DNA of 64,000 bases from Hydrangea macrophylla (GCA_033977485.1 CM066984.1:32841501-32905500); one strand, 5' to 3'. Counted from the stretch's first letter, positions 11,460 to 27,200 are shown. Translations and numbers: made by a program. Notes: a model not told the origin generated them from the letters alone.

Positions 11460-14400
11460 TTTGAGTAGTGAATCGATAAACCGCTTAATCAAACGCCACG
11501 AAACCTTTATTGCACATCAAAAATACATAAATAAACTTGTGTGAACTAACGGAATGCTTTACGGTTTCATGGTTCACAAAAAATGCAAAACAATGACTCT
11601 TTAGACACTTATGCTTGAAAAAGCTTAGTTATTGAGGTTTTGAGTAGATAATCGGTAAACCGCTTAACCAAATGCCACGAAACCTTTCTCGCATCTCAAA
11701 CATACCTAAATAAACATGCGTGAACTAACGGAATGCTTTACGGATTCACGGTTCACAAAAAATGCGAAAAAGTGCCTCTTTAGACACTTATGCTTGAAAA
11801 AGCATAGTCATTGAGGTTTTGAGAAGTGAATCGAAAAACCGCTTAACCAAATGCCACGAAACCTTTATCGTACCTCAAACATACCTGAATAAACTTGTGT
11901 GAACTAATGGATAGCTTTACAAATTCACGGTTCACAAAAAATGCGAAAAAAATGACTTTATAGTCACTTATGCTTGAAAAAACGTAGTTTTGGGGGTTTT
12001 GAGTAGTGAATCGGTAAACCGCCTAACCAAACGCCACGAAACCTTTGTCGCACCTCAAATATACCTAAATAAACTTGCGTGAACCAACGGAATGCTTTAC
12101 GGATTCACGGTTCACAAAAAATGTGAAAAAGTGCCTCTTTAGACACTTATGCTTGAAAAAGCTTAGTTATTGAGGTTTTGAGTAGTGAATCGATAAACCG
12201 CTTAACCAAATGCCACGAAACCTTTCTCATACCTCAAACATACCTAAATAAACTTGCGTGAACTAAAGGAATTCTTTACAGATTCTGGTTCACAAAAAAT
12301 GCGAAAAAATGACTCTTTAGTCACTTATGCTTGAAAAAACGTAGTTTTGGGCGTTTTGAGTAGTGAATCGGTAAACCGCTTAACAAAATGCCATGAAACC
12401 TTTCTCGCACCTCAAACAGACCTAAATAAATTTGTGTGAACTAAAGGAATGCTTTGCGGATTCACGGTTCACAAAAAATGCGAAAAAATGACTCTTTAGA
12501 CACTTATGCTTGAAAAAGCTTAGTTATTGAGGTTTTGAGTAGATAATCGGTAAACCGCTTAACCAAACGCCACGAAACCTTTCTCGCACCTCAAACATAC
12601 CTAAATAAACTTGCGTGAACTAACGGAATGCTTCACGGATTCATAGTTCACAAAAAATGCGAAAAAGTGACTCTTTAGACACTTATGGTTGAAAAAGCTT
12701 AGTTATTGAGGTTTTGAGTAGTGAATCGATAAACCGCTTAACCATATGCCACGAAACCTTTCTCGTACCTCAAACATACCTAAATAAACTTGCGTGAACT
12801 AAAGGAATGCTTTACAGATTCACGGTTCACAAAAAATGCAAAAAAATGACTCTTTAGTCACTTATGCTTGAAAAAACGTAGTTTTGGGGTTTTGAGTAGT
12901 GAATCGGTAAACCGCTTAATCAAACGCCACGAAACCTTTATTGCACATCAAACATACCTAAATATATTTGTGTGAACTAACGGAATGCTTTACGGTTTCA
13001 TGGTTCACAAAAAATGCAAAAAAATGACTCTATAGACACTTATGCTTGAAAAATCTTAGTTATTGAGGTTTTGAGTAGATAATCGGTAAACCGCTTAACC
13101 AAATGCCACGAAACCTTTCTCGCTTCTCAAACATACCTAAATAAACATGCGTGAACTAACGGAATGCTTTACGGATTCACGGTTCACAAAAAATGCGAAA
13201 AAGTGCCTCTTTAGACACTTATGCTTGAAAAAGCATAGTCATTGAGGTTTTGAGTAGTGAATCAAAAAACCGCTTAACCAAATGCCAAGAAACCTTTATC
13301 GTACCTCAAACATACCTAAATAAACTTGTGTGAACTAATGGATAGCTTTACAAATTCACGGTTCACAAAAAATGCGAAAAAAATGACTCTATAGTCACTT
13401 ATGCTTGAAAAAACGTAGTTTTGGGGGTTTTGAGTAGTGAATCGGTAAACCGCCTAACCAAACGCCACGAAACCTTTGTCGCACCTCAAATATACCTAAA
13501 TAATCTTGTGTGAACTAACAGAATGCTTTGCGGATTCACGGTTCACAAAAAATGCGAAAAAATGACTCTTTAGAAACTTATGCTTGAAAAGGCTTAGTTA
13601 TTGAGGTTTTGAGTAGATAATCGTTAAACCGCTTAACCAAACGCCACAAAACCTTTCTCACACCTCAAACATACTTAAATAAACTTGCGTGAACTAACAG
13701 AATGCTTTACGAATTCAAGGTTCACAAAAAATGCGAAAAAGTGACTCTTTAGACACTTATGCTTGAAAAAGCTTAGTTATTGATGTTTTGAGTAGTGAAT
13801 CGATAAACCGCTTAACCAAATGGCACGAAACCTTTCTCGCACCTCAAACATACCTAAATAAACTTGTGTGAACTAACGGAATGCTTTGCGGATTCACGGT
13901 TCACAAAAAATGCGAAAAAATGACTCTTTAGAAACTTATGCTTGAAAAGACTTAGTTATTGAGGTTTTGAGTAGATAATCGTTAAACCGCTTAACCAAAC
14001 GCCACAAAACCTTTCTCACACCTCAAAAAGACCTAAATAAACTTGCGTGAACTTACGGAATGCTTTACGAATTCAAGGTTCACAAAATATGCGAAAAAGT
14101 GACTCTTTAGACACTTACGCTTGAAAAAGCTTAGTTATTGATGTTTTGAGTAGTGAATCGATAAACCGCTTAACCAAATGGCACGAAACCTTTCTCGCAC
14201 CTCAAACATACCTAAATAAACTTGCGTGGACAAAATGAATGCTATACAGATTCACGGTTCACAAAAAATGCGAAAAAATGACTCTTTAGTCACTTATGCT
14301 TGAAAAAACGTAGTTTTGGGGGTTTTGAGTAGTGAATCGGTAAACCGCTTAACCAAACGCCAAGAAACCATTGTCGCACCTCAAACATATGTAAATAAAC

Positions 14401-15730
14401 TTGTGTGAACTAACGGAATGCTTTTCGGATTCACGGTTCACAAAAAATGCGAAAAAATGACTCTTTAGACACTTATGCTTGAAAAAGCTTAGTTATTGAG
14501 GTTTTGAGTAGATAATCGGTAAACCGCTTAACCAAACGCCACGAAACCTTTCTCGCATCTCAAACATACCTAAATAAACATGCGTGAACTAACGGAATGC
14601 TTTACGGATTCACGGTTCACAAAAAATGCGAAAAAGTGACTCTTTAGACACTTATGCTTGAAAAAGCTTAGTTATTGAGGTTTTGAGTAGTGAATCGATA
14701 AACCGCTTGACCAAATGCCACGAAAACTTTCTCGCACCTCAAAAATACCTAAATAAACCTGTGTGAACTAAAGGAAGGATTTACAGATTCACGGTTCACA
14801 AAAAAATGACTCTTTAGTCACTTATCCTTGAAAAAACGTAGTTTTGGGGGTTTTGAGTAGTGAATCGGTAAACCGCTTAACCAAACGCCACGAAACCTTT
14901 CTCGCACCTCAAACATACCTAAACAAACTTGTGTGAACTAACAGAATGCTTTACGGATTCACGGTTCACAAAAAATGCGAAAAAATGACTCTTTAGACAC
15001 TTATGCTTGAAAAAGCTTAGTTATTGAGGTTTTGAGTAGATAATCGGTAAACCGCTTAACCAAACGCCACGAAACCTTTGTCGCACCTCAAAAATACCTA
15101 AATAAACTAGCGTGAAATAACGGAATGCTTTACGGATTCACGGTTCACAAAAAATGCGAAAAAGTGACTCTTTAGACACTTATGCTTGAAAAAGCTTAGT
15201 TATTGAGGTTTTGAGCAGTGAATCGATAAACCGCTTAACCATATGCCACGAAACCTTTATCGCACCTAAAACATACCAAAATAAACTTGCGTGAACTAAA
15301 GGAATGCTTTACAGATTCACGGTTCACAAAAAATGCGAAAAAATGACTCTATAGTCACTTATGCTTGAAAAAACGTAATTTTGGGGGTTTTGAGTAGTGA
15401 ATCGGTAAACCGCTTAACCAAACGCCACGAAACCTTTGTCGCACCTCAAACAGACCTAAATAAACTTGTGTGAACTAACGGAATGCTTTGCGGATTCACG
15501 GTTCACAAAAAATGCGAAAAAATGACTCTTTAGACACTTATGCTTGAAAATGCTTAGTTATTGAGGTTTTGAGTAGATAATCGGTAAACCGCTTAACCAA
15601 GCACCACGAAACCTTTCTCACACCTCAAACATACCTAAATAAACTTGCGTGAACCAACGGAATGCTTTACGGATTCACGGTTCACAAAAAATGCGAAAAA
15701 GTGCCTCTTTAGACACTTTTGCTTGAAAAA
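11460..15730. repeat. Satellite duplication block, copy 2
   Basis: Copy of 5200-9480 displaced by about 35 monomers, with the same order of diagnostic variants including the 1,431 bp inner repeat (11801 to 13232). The two blocks stop matching near 9480 and 15730, where copy 1 continues with an AAATGGCACG monomer and copy 2 with an AAATGCCACG monomer. Confidence 0.75.
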
Positions 15731-16489
15731 GCTTAGTTATTGAGGTTTTGAGTAGTGAATCGATAAACCGCTTAACCAAATGCCACGAAACCTTTCTCAT
15801 ACCTCAAACATACCTAAATAAACTTGCGTGAACTAAAGGAATGCTTTACAGATTCACGGTTCACAAAAAATGCGAAAAAATGACTCTTTAGTCACTTATG
15901 CTTGAAAAAACGTAGTTTTGGGGGTTTTGAGTAGTGAATCGGTAAACCGCTTAACCAAACACCACGAAACCTTTTACGCACCTCAAACATACCTAAACTA
16001 AATTGTGTGAACTAACGGAATGCTTTACGGATTCACGGTTCACAAAAAATGCGAAAAAGTGACTCTTTAGACACTTATGCTTGAAAAAGCTTAGTTATTG
16101 AGGTTTTGAGCAGTGAATCGATAAACCGCTTAACCATATGCCACGAAACCTTTATCGCACCTAAAACATACCAAAATAAACTTGCGTGAACTAAAGGAAT
16201 GCTTTACAGATTCACGGTTCACAAAAAATGCGAAAAAATGACTCTATAGTCACTTATGCTTGAAAAAACGTAATTTTGGGGGTTTTGAGTAGTGAATCGG
16301 TAAACCGCTTAACCAAACGCCACGAAACCTTTGTCGCACCTCAAACAGACCTAAATAAACTTGTGTGAACTAACGGAATGCTTTGCGGATTCACGGTTCA
16401 CAAAAAATGCAAAAAAATGACTCTTTAGACACTTATGCTTGAAAAGGCTTAGTTATTGAGGTTTTGAGTGGATAATCGGTAAACCGCTT

Positions 16490-17450
16490 AACTAAGCACC
16501 ACGAAACCTTTCTCACACCTCAAACATACCTAAATAAACTTGCGTGAACCAACGGAATGCTTTACGGATTCACGGTTCACAAAAAATGCGAAAAAGTGCC
16601 TCTTTAGACACTTATGCTTGAAAAAGCTTAGTTATTGATGTTTTGAGTAGTGAATCGATAAACCGCTTAACCAAATGGCACGAAACCTTTCTCGCACCTC
16701 AAACATACCTAAATAAACTTGCGTGAACTAAAGGAATTCTTTACAGATTCTGGTTCACAAAAAATGCGAAAAAATGACTCTTTAGTCACTTATGCTTGAA
16801 AAAACGTAGTTTTGGGCGTTTTGAGTAGTGAATCGGTAAACCGCTTAACAAAATGCCACGAAACCATTCTCGCACCTCAAACAGACCTAAGTAAATTTGT
16901 GTGAACTAAAGGAATGCTTTGCGGATTCACGGTTCACAAAAAATGCGAAAAAATGACTCTTTAGACACTTATGCTTGAAAAAGCTTAGTTATTGAGGTTT
17001 TGAGTAGATAATCGGTAAACCGCTTAACCAAACGCCACAAAACCTTTCTCGCACCTCAAACATACCTAAATAAACTTGCGTGAACTAACGGAATGCTTTA
17101 CGGATTCACAGTTCACAAGAAATGCGAAAAAGTGTCTCTTTAGACACTTATGGTTGAAAAAGCTTAGTTATTGAGGTTTTGAGTAGTGAATCGATAAACC
17201 GCTTAACCAAATGCCACGAAACCTTTCTCATACCTCAAACATACCTAAATAAACTTGCGTGAACTAAAGGAATGCTTTACAGATTCACGGTTCACAAAAA
17301 ATGCGAAAAAATGACTCTTTAGTCACTTATGCTTGAAAAAACGTAGTTTTGGGGGTTTTGAGTAGTGAATCGGTAAACCGCTTAACCAAACACCACGAAA
17401 CCTTTTACGCACCTCAAACATACCTAAACTAAATTGTGTGAACTAACGGA
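16490..17450. repeat. Satellite block matching 9,340-10,300
   Basis: The sequence of variants GCACCACGAAACC, GGAATTCTTTACAGATTCTGG, AACAAAATGCCACG and CCTTTTACGCACC is shared with 9,340-10,300, about 7,150 bp (40 monomers) away. This shows that the array grew by copying overlapping blocks of different sizes. Confidence 0.65.
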
Positions 17451-19399
17451 ATGCTTTACGGATTCACGGTTCACAAAAAATGCGAAAAAATGACTCTTTA
17501 GACACTTATGCTTGAAAAAGCTTAGTTATTGAGGTTTTGAGTAGATAATCGGTAAACCGCTTAACCAAATGCCACGAAACCTTTCTCGCATCTCAAACAT
17601 ACCTAGATAAACATGCGTGAACTAACGGAATGCTTTACGGATTCATGGTTCACAAAAAATGCGAAAAAGTGCCTCTTTAGACACTTATGCTTGAAAAAGC
17701 ATAGTCATTGAGGTTTTGAGTAGTGAATCGAAAAACCGCTTAACCAAATGCCACGAAACCTTTATCGTACCTCAAACATACCTAAATAAACTTGTGTGAA
17801 CTAATGGAATGCTTTACAAATTCACGGTTCACAAAAAATGCGAAAAATATGACTCTATAGTCGCTTATGCTTGAAAAAACGTAGTTTTGGGGTTTTGAGT
17901 AGTGAATCGGTAAACCGCCTAACCAAACGCCACGAAACCTTTGTCGTACCTCAAACATACCTAAATAAACTTGTGTGAACTAACGGAATGATTTGCGGAT
18001 TCACGGTTCACAAAAAATGCGAAAAAATGACTCTTTAGAAACTTATGCTTGAAAAGGCTTAGTTATTGAGGTTTTGAGTAGATAATCGTTAAACCTCTTA
18101 ACCAAACGCCACAAAACCTTTCTCACACCTCAAACATACCTAAATAAACTTGCGTGAACTAACGGAATGCTTTACGAATTCAAGGTTCACAAAAAATGCG
18201 AAAAAGTGACTCTTTAGACACTTATGCTTGAAAAAGCATAGTTATTGATGTTTTGAGTAGTGAATCGATAAACCGCTTAACCAAATGCCACGAAACCTTT
18301 CTCGCACGTCAAACATACCTAAATAAACCTGCGTGAACTAAAGGAAGGATTTACAGATTCACGGTTCACAAAAAAAGCAAAACAATGACTCTTTAGTCAC
18401 TTATCCTTGAAAAAATGTAGTTTTGGGGGTTTTGAGTAGTGAATCGGTAAACCGCTTAACCAAATGCCACGAAACCTTTCTCGCACCTCAAACATACCTA
18501 AACAAACTTGTGTGAACTAACAGAATGCTTTACGGATTCACGGTTCACAAAAAATGCGAAAAAATGACTCTTTAGACACTTATGCTTGAAAAAGCTTAGT
18601 TATTGAGGTTTTGAGTAGATAATCGGTAAACCGCATAACCAAACGCCACGAAACCTTTGTCGCACCTCAAACATACCTAAATAAACTAGTGTGAAATAAC
18701 GGAATGCTTTACGGATTCACGGTTCACAAAAAATGCGAAAAAGTGACTCTTTAGACACTTATGCTTGAAAAAGCTTAGTTATTGAGGTTTTGAGCAGTGA
18801 ATCGATAAACCGCTTAACCATATGCCACGAAACCTTTATCGCACCTAAAACATACCAAAATAAACTTGCGTGAACTAAAGGAATGCTTTACAGATTCACG
18901 GTTCACAAAAAATGCGAAAAAATGACTCTATAGTCACTTATGCTTGAAAAAACGTAATTTTGGGGGTTTTGAGTAGTGAATCGGTAAACCGCTTAACCAA
19001 ATGCCACGAAACCTTTGTCGTACGTCAAACATACCTAAATAAACTTGTGTGTACTAACGGAATTCTTTGCGGATTCACGGTTCACAAAAAATGCGAAAAA
19101 ATGACTCTTTAGAAACTTATGCTTGAAAAGGCTTCGTTATTGAGGTTTTGAGTAGATAATCGTTAAACCGCTTAACCAAATGCCACGAAACTTTTCTCAC
19201 ACCTCAAACATACCTAAATAAACTTTCGTGAACTAACGGAATGCTTTACGAATTCACGGTTCACAAAAAATGCGAAAAAGTGACTCTTTAGACACTTCTG
19301 CTTGAAAAAGCTTAGTTATTGATGTTTTGAGTATTGAATCGATAAACCGCTTAACCAAATGGCACGACACCTTTCTCGCACCTCAAACATACCTAAATA

Positions 19400-22300
19400 A
19401 ACTTGTGTGAACTAACGGAATGATTTACGGTTTCATGGTTCACAAAAAATGCGAAAAAATGACTCTTTAGACACTTATGCTTTAAAAAGCTTAGTTATTG
19501 AGGTTTTGAGTAGATCATCAGGAAACCGCTTAACCAAACGCCATGAAACCATTCTCGCATCTCAAACATACCTAAATAAACATGCGTGAACTAACGTTAT
19601 GCTTTACGGATTCACGGTTCACAAAAAATGCGAAAAAGTGCCTCTTTAGACACTTATGCTTGAAAAAGTTTAGTTATTGAGGTTTTGAGTAGTGAATCGA
19701 AAAACCGCTTAACCAAATGACACGAAATCTTTATCGCACCTCAAACATACCTAAATAAACTTGTGTGAACTAACGGAATGCTCTACAAATTCACGGTTCA
19801 CAAAAAATGCGAAAAAAATGACTCTATAGTCACTTATGCTTGAAAAAACGTAGTTTTGGGGGTTTTGAGTAGTGAATCGGTAAACCGCCTAACCAAACGC
19901 CACGAAACCTTTGTCGCACCTCAAAAATACCTAAATAAACTTGTGTGTACTAACGGAATGCTTTGCGGATTCACGGTTCACAAAAATGTGAAAAAATGAC
20001 TCTTTAGAAACTTATGCTTGAAAAGGCTTAGTTATTGAGGTTTTGAGTAGATAATCGTTAAACCGCTGAACCAAACGCCACAAAACCTTTCTCGCATCTC
20101 AAACATACCTAAATAAACATGCGTGAACTAACGTTATGCTTTACGGATTCACGGTTCACAAAAAATGCGAAAAAGTGCCTCTTTAGACACTTATGCTTGA
20201 AAAAGTTTAGTTATTGAGGTTTTGAGTAGTGAATCGAAAAACCGCTTAACCAAATGACACGAAATCTTTATCGCACCTCAAACATACCTAAATAAACTTG
20301 TGTGAACTAACGGAATGCTTTACAAATTCACGGTTCACAAAAAATGCGAAAAAAAATGACTCTATAGTCACTTATGCTTGAAAAAAACGTAGTTTTGGGG
20401 GTTTTGAGTAGTGAATCGGTTAACCGCCTAACCAAACGCCACGAAACCTTTGTCGCACCTCAAAAATACCTAAATAAACTTGTGTGTACTAACGGAATGC
20501 TTTGCGGATTCACGGTTCACAAAAATGTGAAAAAATGACTCTTTAGAAACTTATGCTTGAAAAGGCTTAGTTATTGAGGTTTTGAGTAGATAATCGTTAA
20601 ACCGCTTAACCAAACGCCACAAAACCTTTCTCGCACATCAAACATACCTAAATAAACTTGCGTGAACTAACGGAATGCTTTACGAATTCACAGTTCACAA
20701 AAAATGCGAAAAAGTGACTCTTTAGACACTTATGCTTGAAAAAGCTTAGTTATTGAGGTTTTGGGTAGTGAATCGATAAACCGCTTAACCAAATGCCACG
20801 AAACCTTTCTCGCACCTCAAACATACCTAAATAAACTTGCGTGAACTAAAGGAATGTTTTACAGATTCACGGTTCACAAAAAATGCGAAAAAATGACTCT
20901 TTAGTCACTTATGCTTGAAAAAACGTAGTTTTGGGGGTTTTGAGTAGTGAATCGGTAAACCGCTTAACCAAACGCCCCAAAACCTTTTACGCACCTCAAA
21001 CATACCTAAACTAATTGTGTGAACTAACGGAATGCTTTACGGATTCACTACAAAAAATGCGAAAAAAATGACTCTTTAGACACTGATGCTTGAAAAAGCT
21101 TTGTTATTGAGGTTTTGAGTAGATAATCGGTAAACCGCTTAACCAAACGCCACGAAACCTTTGTCGCACCTCAAACATACCTAAATAAACTTGCGTGAAA
21201 TAACGGAATGCTTTACGGATTCACGGTTCACAAAAAATGCGAAAAAGTGACTCTTTAGACACTTATGCTTGAAAAAGCTTAGTTATTGAGGTTTTGAGCA
21301 GTGAATCGATAAACCGCTAAATCATATGCCACGAAACCTTTATCGCACCTAAAACATACCAAAATAAACTTGCGTGAACTAAAGGAATGCTTTACAGATT
21401 CACGGTTCACAAAAAATGCGAAAAAATGACTCTATAGTCACTTATGCTTGAAAAAACGTAATTTTGGGGGTTTTGAGTAGTGAATCGGTAAACCGCCTAA
21501 CCAAACGCCACGAAACCTTTGTCGCACGTCAAACATACCTAAATAAACTTGTGTGTACTAACGGAATTCTTTGCGGATTCACGGTTCACAAAAAATGCGA
21601 AAAAATGACTCTTTAGAAACTTATGCTTGAAAAGGCTTCGTTATTGAGGTTTTGAGTAGATAATCGTTAAACCGCTTAACCAAATGCCACGAAACTTTTC
21701 TCACACCTCAAACAAACCTAAATAAACTTTCGTGAACTAACGGAATGCTTTACGGATTCACTGTTCACAAAAAATGCGAAAAAGTGACTCTTTAGACACT
21801 TGTGCTTGAAAAAGCTTAGTTATTGATGTTTTGAGTATTGAATCGATAAACCGCTTAACCAAATGGCACGACACCTTTCTCGCACCTCAAACATACCTAA
21901 ATAAACTTGTGTGAACTAACGGAATGATTTACGGTTTCATGGTTCACAAAAAATGCGAAAAAATGACTCTTTAGACACTAATGCTTTAAAAAGCTTAGTT
22001 ATTGAGGTTTTGAGTAGATCATCAGGAAACCGCTTAACCAAACGCCACGAAACCATTCTCGCATCTCAAACATACCTAAATAAACATGCGTGAACTAACG
22101 TTATGCTTTACGGATTCACGGTTCACAAAAAATGCGAAAAAGTGCCTCTTTAGACACTTATGCTTGAAAAAGTTTAGTTATTGAGGTTTTGAGTAGTGAA
22201 TCGAAAAACCGCTTAACCAAATGACACGAAATCTTTATCGCACCTCAAACATACCTAAATAAACTTGTGTGAACTAACGGAATGCTTTACAAATTCACGG

Positions 22301-25300
22301 TTCACAAAAAATGCGAAAAAAATGACTCTATAGTCACTTATGCTTGAAAAAACGTAGTTTTGAGGGTTTTGAGTAGTGAATCGGTTAACCGCCTAACCAA
22401 ACGCCACGAAACCTTTGTCGCACCTCAAAAATACCTAAATAAACTTGTGTGTACTAACGGAATGCTTTGCGGATTCACGGTTCACAAAAATGTGAAAAAA
22501 TGACTCTTTAGAAACTTATGCTTGAAAAGGCTTAGTTATTGAGGTTTTGAGTAGATAATCGTTAAACCGCTTAACCAAACGCCACAAAACCTTTCTCGCA
22601 CATCAAACATACCTAAATAAACTTGCGTGAACTAACGGAATGCTTTACCAATTCACGGTTCACAAAAAATGCGAAAAAGTGACTCTTTAGACACTTATGC
22701 TTGAAAAAGCTTAGTTATTGAGGTTTTGGGTAGTGAATCGATAAACCGCTTAACCAAATGGCACGAAACCTTTATCGCACCTCAAACATACCTAAATAAA
22801 CTTGTGTGAACAAAAGGAATGCTTTACAGATTCACGGTTCACAAAATTGAGAAAAAATGACTCTTTAGTCACTTATGCTTGAAAAAACGTAGTTTTGGGG
22901 GTTTTGAGTAATGAATCGGTAAATCGCTTAACCAAACGCCAAGAAACCATTGTCGCACCTCAAACATACCTAAATAAACTTGTGTGAACTAACGGAATGC
23001 TTTTCGGATTCACGGTTCACAAAAAATGCGAAAAATGACTCTTTAAACACTTATGCTTGAAAAAGCTTAGTTATTGTGGTTTTGAGTAGATAATCGGTAA
23101 ACCGCTTAACCAAACGGCACGAAACCTTTCTCGCACCTCAAACATACCTAAATAAACTTACGTGAACTAACGGAATGCTTTACGGATTCACGGTTCACAA
23201 AACATGCGAAAAAGTGACTCTTCACACACTTATGGTTGAAAAAGCTTAGTTATTGAGGTTTTGAGTAGTGAATCGATAAACCGCTTAACCAAATGCCACG
23301 AAACCTTTCTCGCACCTCAAACATAACTAAATAAACTTGCGTGAACTAAAGGAATGCTTTACAGATTCACGGTTCACAAAAAATGCGAAAAAATGACTCT
23401 TTAGTCACTTATGCTTGAAAAAACGTAGTTTTGGGCGTTTTGAGTAGTGAATCGGTAAACCGCTTAACCAAACGCCCCGAAACCTTTTACGCACCTCAAA
23501 CATACCTAAACTAACTTGTGTGAACTAACGGAATGCTTTACGGATTCACGGTTCACAAAAAATGCGAAAAAATGACTCTTTAGACACTTATGCTTGAAAA
23601 AGCTTTGTTATTGAGTTTTGAGTAGATAATCGGTAAACCGCTTAACCAAACGCCACGAAACCTTTGTCGCACCTCAAACATACCTAAATAAACTTGCGTG
23701 AAATAACGGAATGCTTTACGGATTCACGGTTCACAAAAAATGCGAAAAAGTGAATCTTTAGACACTTATGCTTGAAAAAGCTTAGTTATTGAGGTTTTGA
23801 GCAGTGAATCGATAAACCGCTAAATCATATGCCACGAAACCTTTATCGCACCTCAAACATACCAAAATAAACTTGCGTGAACTAAAGGAATGCTTTACAG
23901 ATTCACGGTTCACAAAAAATGCGAAAAAATGACTCTATAGTCACTTGTGCTTGAAAAAACGTAGTTTTGGGGGTTTTGAGTAGTGAATCGGTAAACCGCT
24001 TAACCAAACGCCACGAAACCTTTGTCACACGTCAAACATACCTAAATAATCTTGTGTGAACTAACGGAATGCTTTGCGGATTCACGGTTCACAAAAAATG
24101 CGAAAAAATGACTCTTCAGAAACTTATGCTTGAAAAGGCTTAGTTATTGTGGTTTTGAGTAGATAATCGTTAAACCGCTTAACCAAATGCCACGAAACCT
24201 TTCTCGCACCTCACACATACCTAAATAAACTTTCCTGAACTAACGGAATGCTTTACAGATTCACGGTTCACAAAAAATGCGAAAAAGTGACTCTTTAGAC
24301 ACTTCTGCTTGAAAAAGCTTAGTTATTGATGTTTTGAGAAGTGAATCAATAAACCGCTTAACCAAATGGCACGGAACCTTTGTCGCACCTCAAACATACC
24401 TAAATAAACTTACGTGAACTAAAGGAATGCTTTACAGATTCACGGTTCACAAAAAATGCTAAAAATTGACTCTTTAGTCACTTATGCTTGAAAAAACGTA
24501 GTTTTGGGGGTTTTGAGTAGTGAATCGGTAAACCGCTTAACCAAACGCCACGAAACCTTTGTCGCACCTCAAACATACCTAAATAAACTTGTGTGAACTA
24601 ACGGAATGCTTTGCGGATTCACGGTTCACAAAAAATGCGAAAAAATGACTCTTTAGTCACTTATGCTTGAAAAAGCTTAGTTATTGAGGTTTTGAGTAGA
24701 TAATCGGTAAACCGCTTAACCAAACGCCACGAAACCTTTCTCGAACCTCAAATATACCTAAATAAACTTACGTGAACTAACAGAATGCTTTACGGATTCA
24801 CGGTTCACAAAAAATGCGAAAAAGTGACTCTTTAGACACTTATGCTTGAAAAAGCTTAGTTATTGAGGTTTTGAGTAGTGAATCGATAAACCGCTTAACC
24901 AAACCCCACGAAACCTTTCTCGCACCTCAAAAATACCTAAATAAACTTGCGTGAACTCACGGAATGCTTTACAGATTCACTGTTCACAAAAAATACGAAA
25001 AAATGACTCTTTCGACACTTATGCTTGAAAAAGCTTAGTTATTGAGGTTTTGAGTAGATAATCGGTAAACCGCTTAACCAAACGCCACGAAATCTTTCTC
25101 GCACCTCAAACATACCTAAATAAACTTGCATAAACTAAAGGAATGCTTTACAGATTCACGGTTCACAAAAAATGCGAAAAAATGACTCTTTAGTCACTTA
25201 TGCTAGAAAAAACGTTGTTTTGAGGGTTGTGAGTAGTGAATCTGTAAACCGCTTATCCAAACACCACGAAACCTTTGTCGCACCTCAAACATACATAACT

Positions 25301-27200
25301 AAACTTTTATGATCTAACGGAATGCTTTGCGGATTCACGGTTCACAAAAAATGCGAAAAAATTACTCTTTAGACACTTATGCTTGAAAAAGCTTAGTTGT
25401 TGAGGTTTTGAGTAGATAATCGGTAAACCGCTTAACCAAACGCCACGAAACCTTTGTCGCACCTCAAACATACCTAAATAAACTTGCATGGACTAACGGA
25501 ATGCTTTACGGATTCACGGTTCACAAAAAATGCGAAAAAGCGACTCTTTAGACATTTATGCTTGAAAAAGCTTAGTTATTGAGGTTTTGAGTAGTGAATC
25601 AATAAACCGCTTAACCAAACGCCACAAAACCTTTCTCTCACCTCAAACATACCTAAATAAACTTGCGTGAACTAACGGAATGCTTTACAGATTCACTGTT
25701 CACAAAAAATACGAAAAAATGACTCTTTAGACACTTATGGTTGAAAAAGCTTAGTTATTGAGGTTTTGAGTAGATAATCGGTAAACCGCTTAACCAAACG
25801 CCACGAAACCTTTGTCGCACCTCAAACATACTTAAATAAAATTGCGTGAAATAACGGAATGCTTTACGGATTCACGGTTCACAAAAAATGCGAAAAAGTG
25901 ACTCTTTAGACACTTATGCTTGAAAAAGCTTAGTTATTGAGGTTTTGAGCAGTGAATCGATAAACCGCTTAACCATATGCCACGAAACCTTTATCGCACC
26001 TAAAACATACCAAAATAAACTTGGGTGAACTAAAGGAATGCTTTACAGATTCACGGTTCACAAAAAATGCGAAAAAATGACTCTATAGTCACTTATGCTT
26101 GAAAAAACGTAATTTTGGGGGTTTTGAGTAGTGAATCGGTAAACCGCTTAACCAAACGCCACGAAACCTTTGTCGCACGTCAAACATACCTAAATAAACT
26201 TGTGTGAACTAACGGAATGCTTTGCGGATTCACGGTTCACAAAAAATGCGAAAAAATGACTCTTTAGAAACTTATGCTTGAAAAGGCTTCGTTATTGAGG
26301 TTTTGAGTAGATAATCGTTAAACCGCTTAACCAAATGCCACGAAACCTTTCTCACACCTCAAACATACCTAAATAAACTTTCGTAAACTAACGGAATGCT
26401 TTACGGATTCACGGTTCACAAAAAATGCGAAAAAGTGACTCTTTAGACACTTCTACTTGAAAAAGCTTAGTTATTGATGTTTTGAGTATTGAATCGATAA
26501 ACCGCTTAACCAAATGGCACGAAACCTTTCTCGCACCTCAAACATACCTAAATAAACTTGTGTGAACTAACGGAATGATTTACGGTTTCATGGTTCACAA
26601 AAAATGCGAAAAATTACTCTTTAGACACTTATGCTTTAAAAAGCTTAGTTATTGAGGTTTTGAGTAGATCATTAGGAAACCGCTTAACCAAACGCCACGA
26701 AACCATTCTCGCATCTCAAACATACCTAAATAAACATGCGTGAACTAACGGAATGCTTTGCGGATTCACGGTTCACAAAAAATGCAAAAAAGTGCCTCTT
26801 TAGACACTTATGCTTGAAAAAGCTTAGTTATTGAGGTTTTGAGTAGTGAATCGAAAAACCGCTTAACAAAATGACACGAAACCTTTATCGCACCTCAAAC
26901 ATACCTAAATAAACTTGTGTGAACTAACAGAATGCTTTACAAATTCACTGTTCACAAAAAATGCGAAAAAAATGACTCTATAGTCACTTATGCTTGAAAA
27001 AACGTAGTTTTGGGGGTTTTGAGTAGTGAATCGGTAAACCGCCTAACCAAACGCCACGAAACCTTTGTCTCACCTCAAAAATACCTAAATAAACTTGTGT
27101 GTACTAACGGAATGCTTTGCGGATTCACGGTTCACAAAAAATGCGAAAAAATGACTCTTTAGAAACTTATGCTTGAAAAGGCTTAGTTATTGAGGTTTTG
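19400..27200. repeat. Distal satellite blocks with 14- and 26-monomer periods
   Basis: The rare variant TAGATCATCAGGAAACC occurs at 19511 and 22015 (2,504 bp, 14 monomers) and, with one change, at 26665 (4,650 bp further, 26 monomers). ACGTTATGCTTTACGG occurs near 19592, 20130 and 22098. This part of the array evolved separately from the left part. Confidence 0.65.

Noticed and set aside
25307..25489. Minus-strand open frame inside the satellite
   Set aside because: A chance frame in one monomer variant; neighbouring monomers carry stops.
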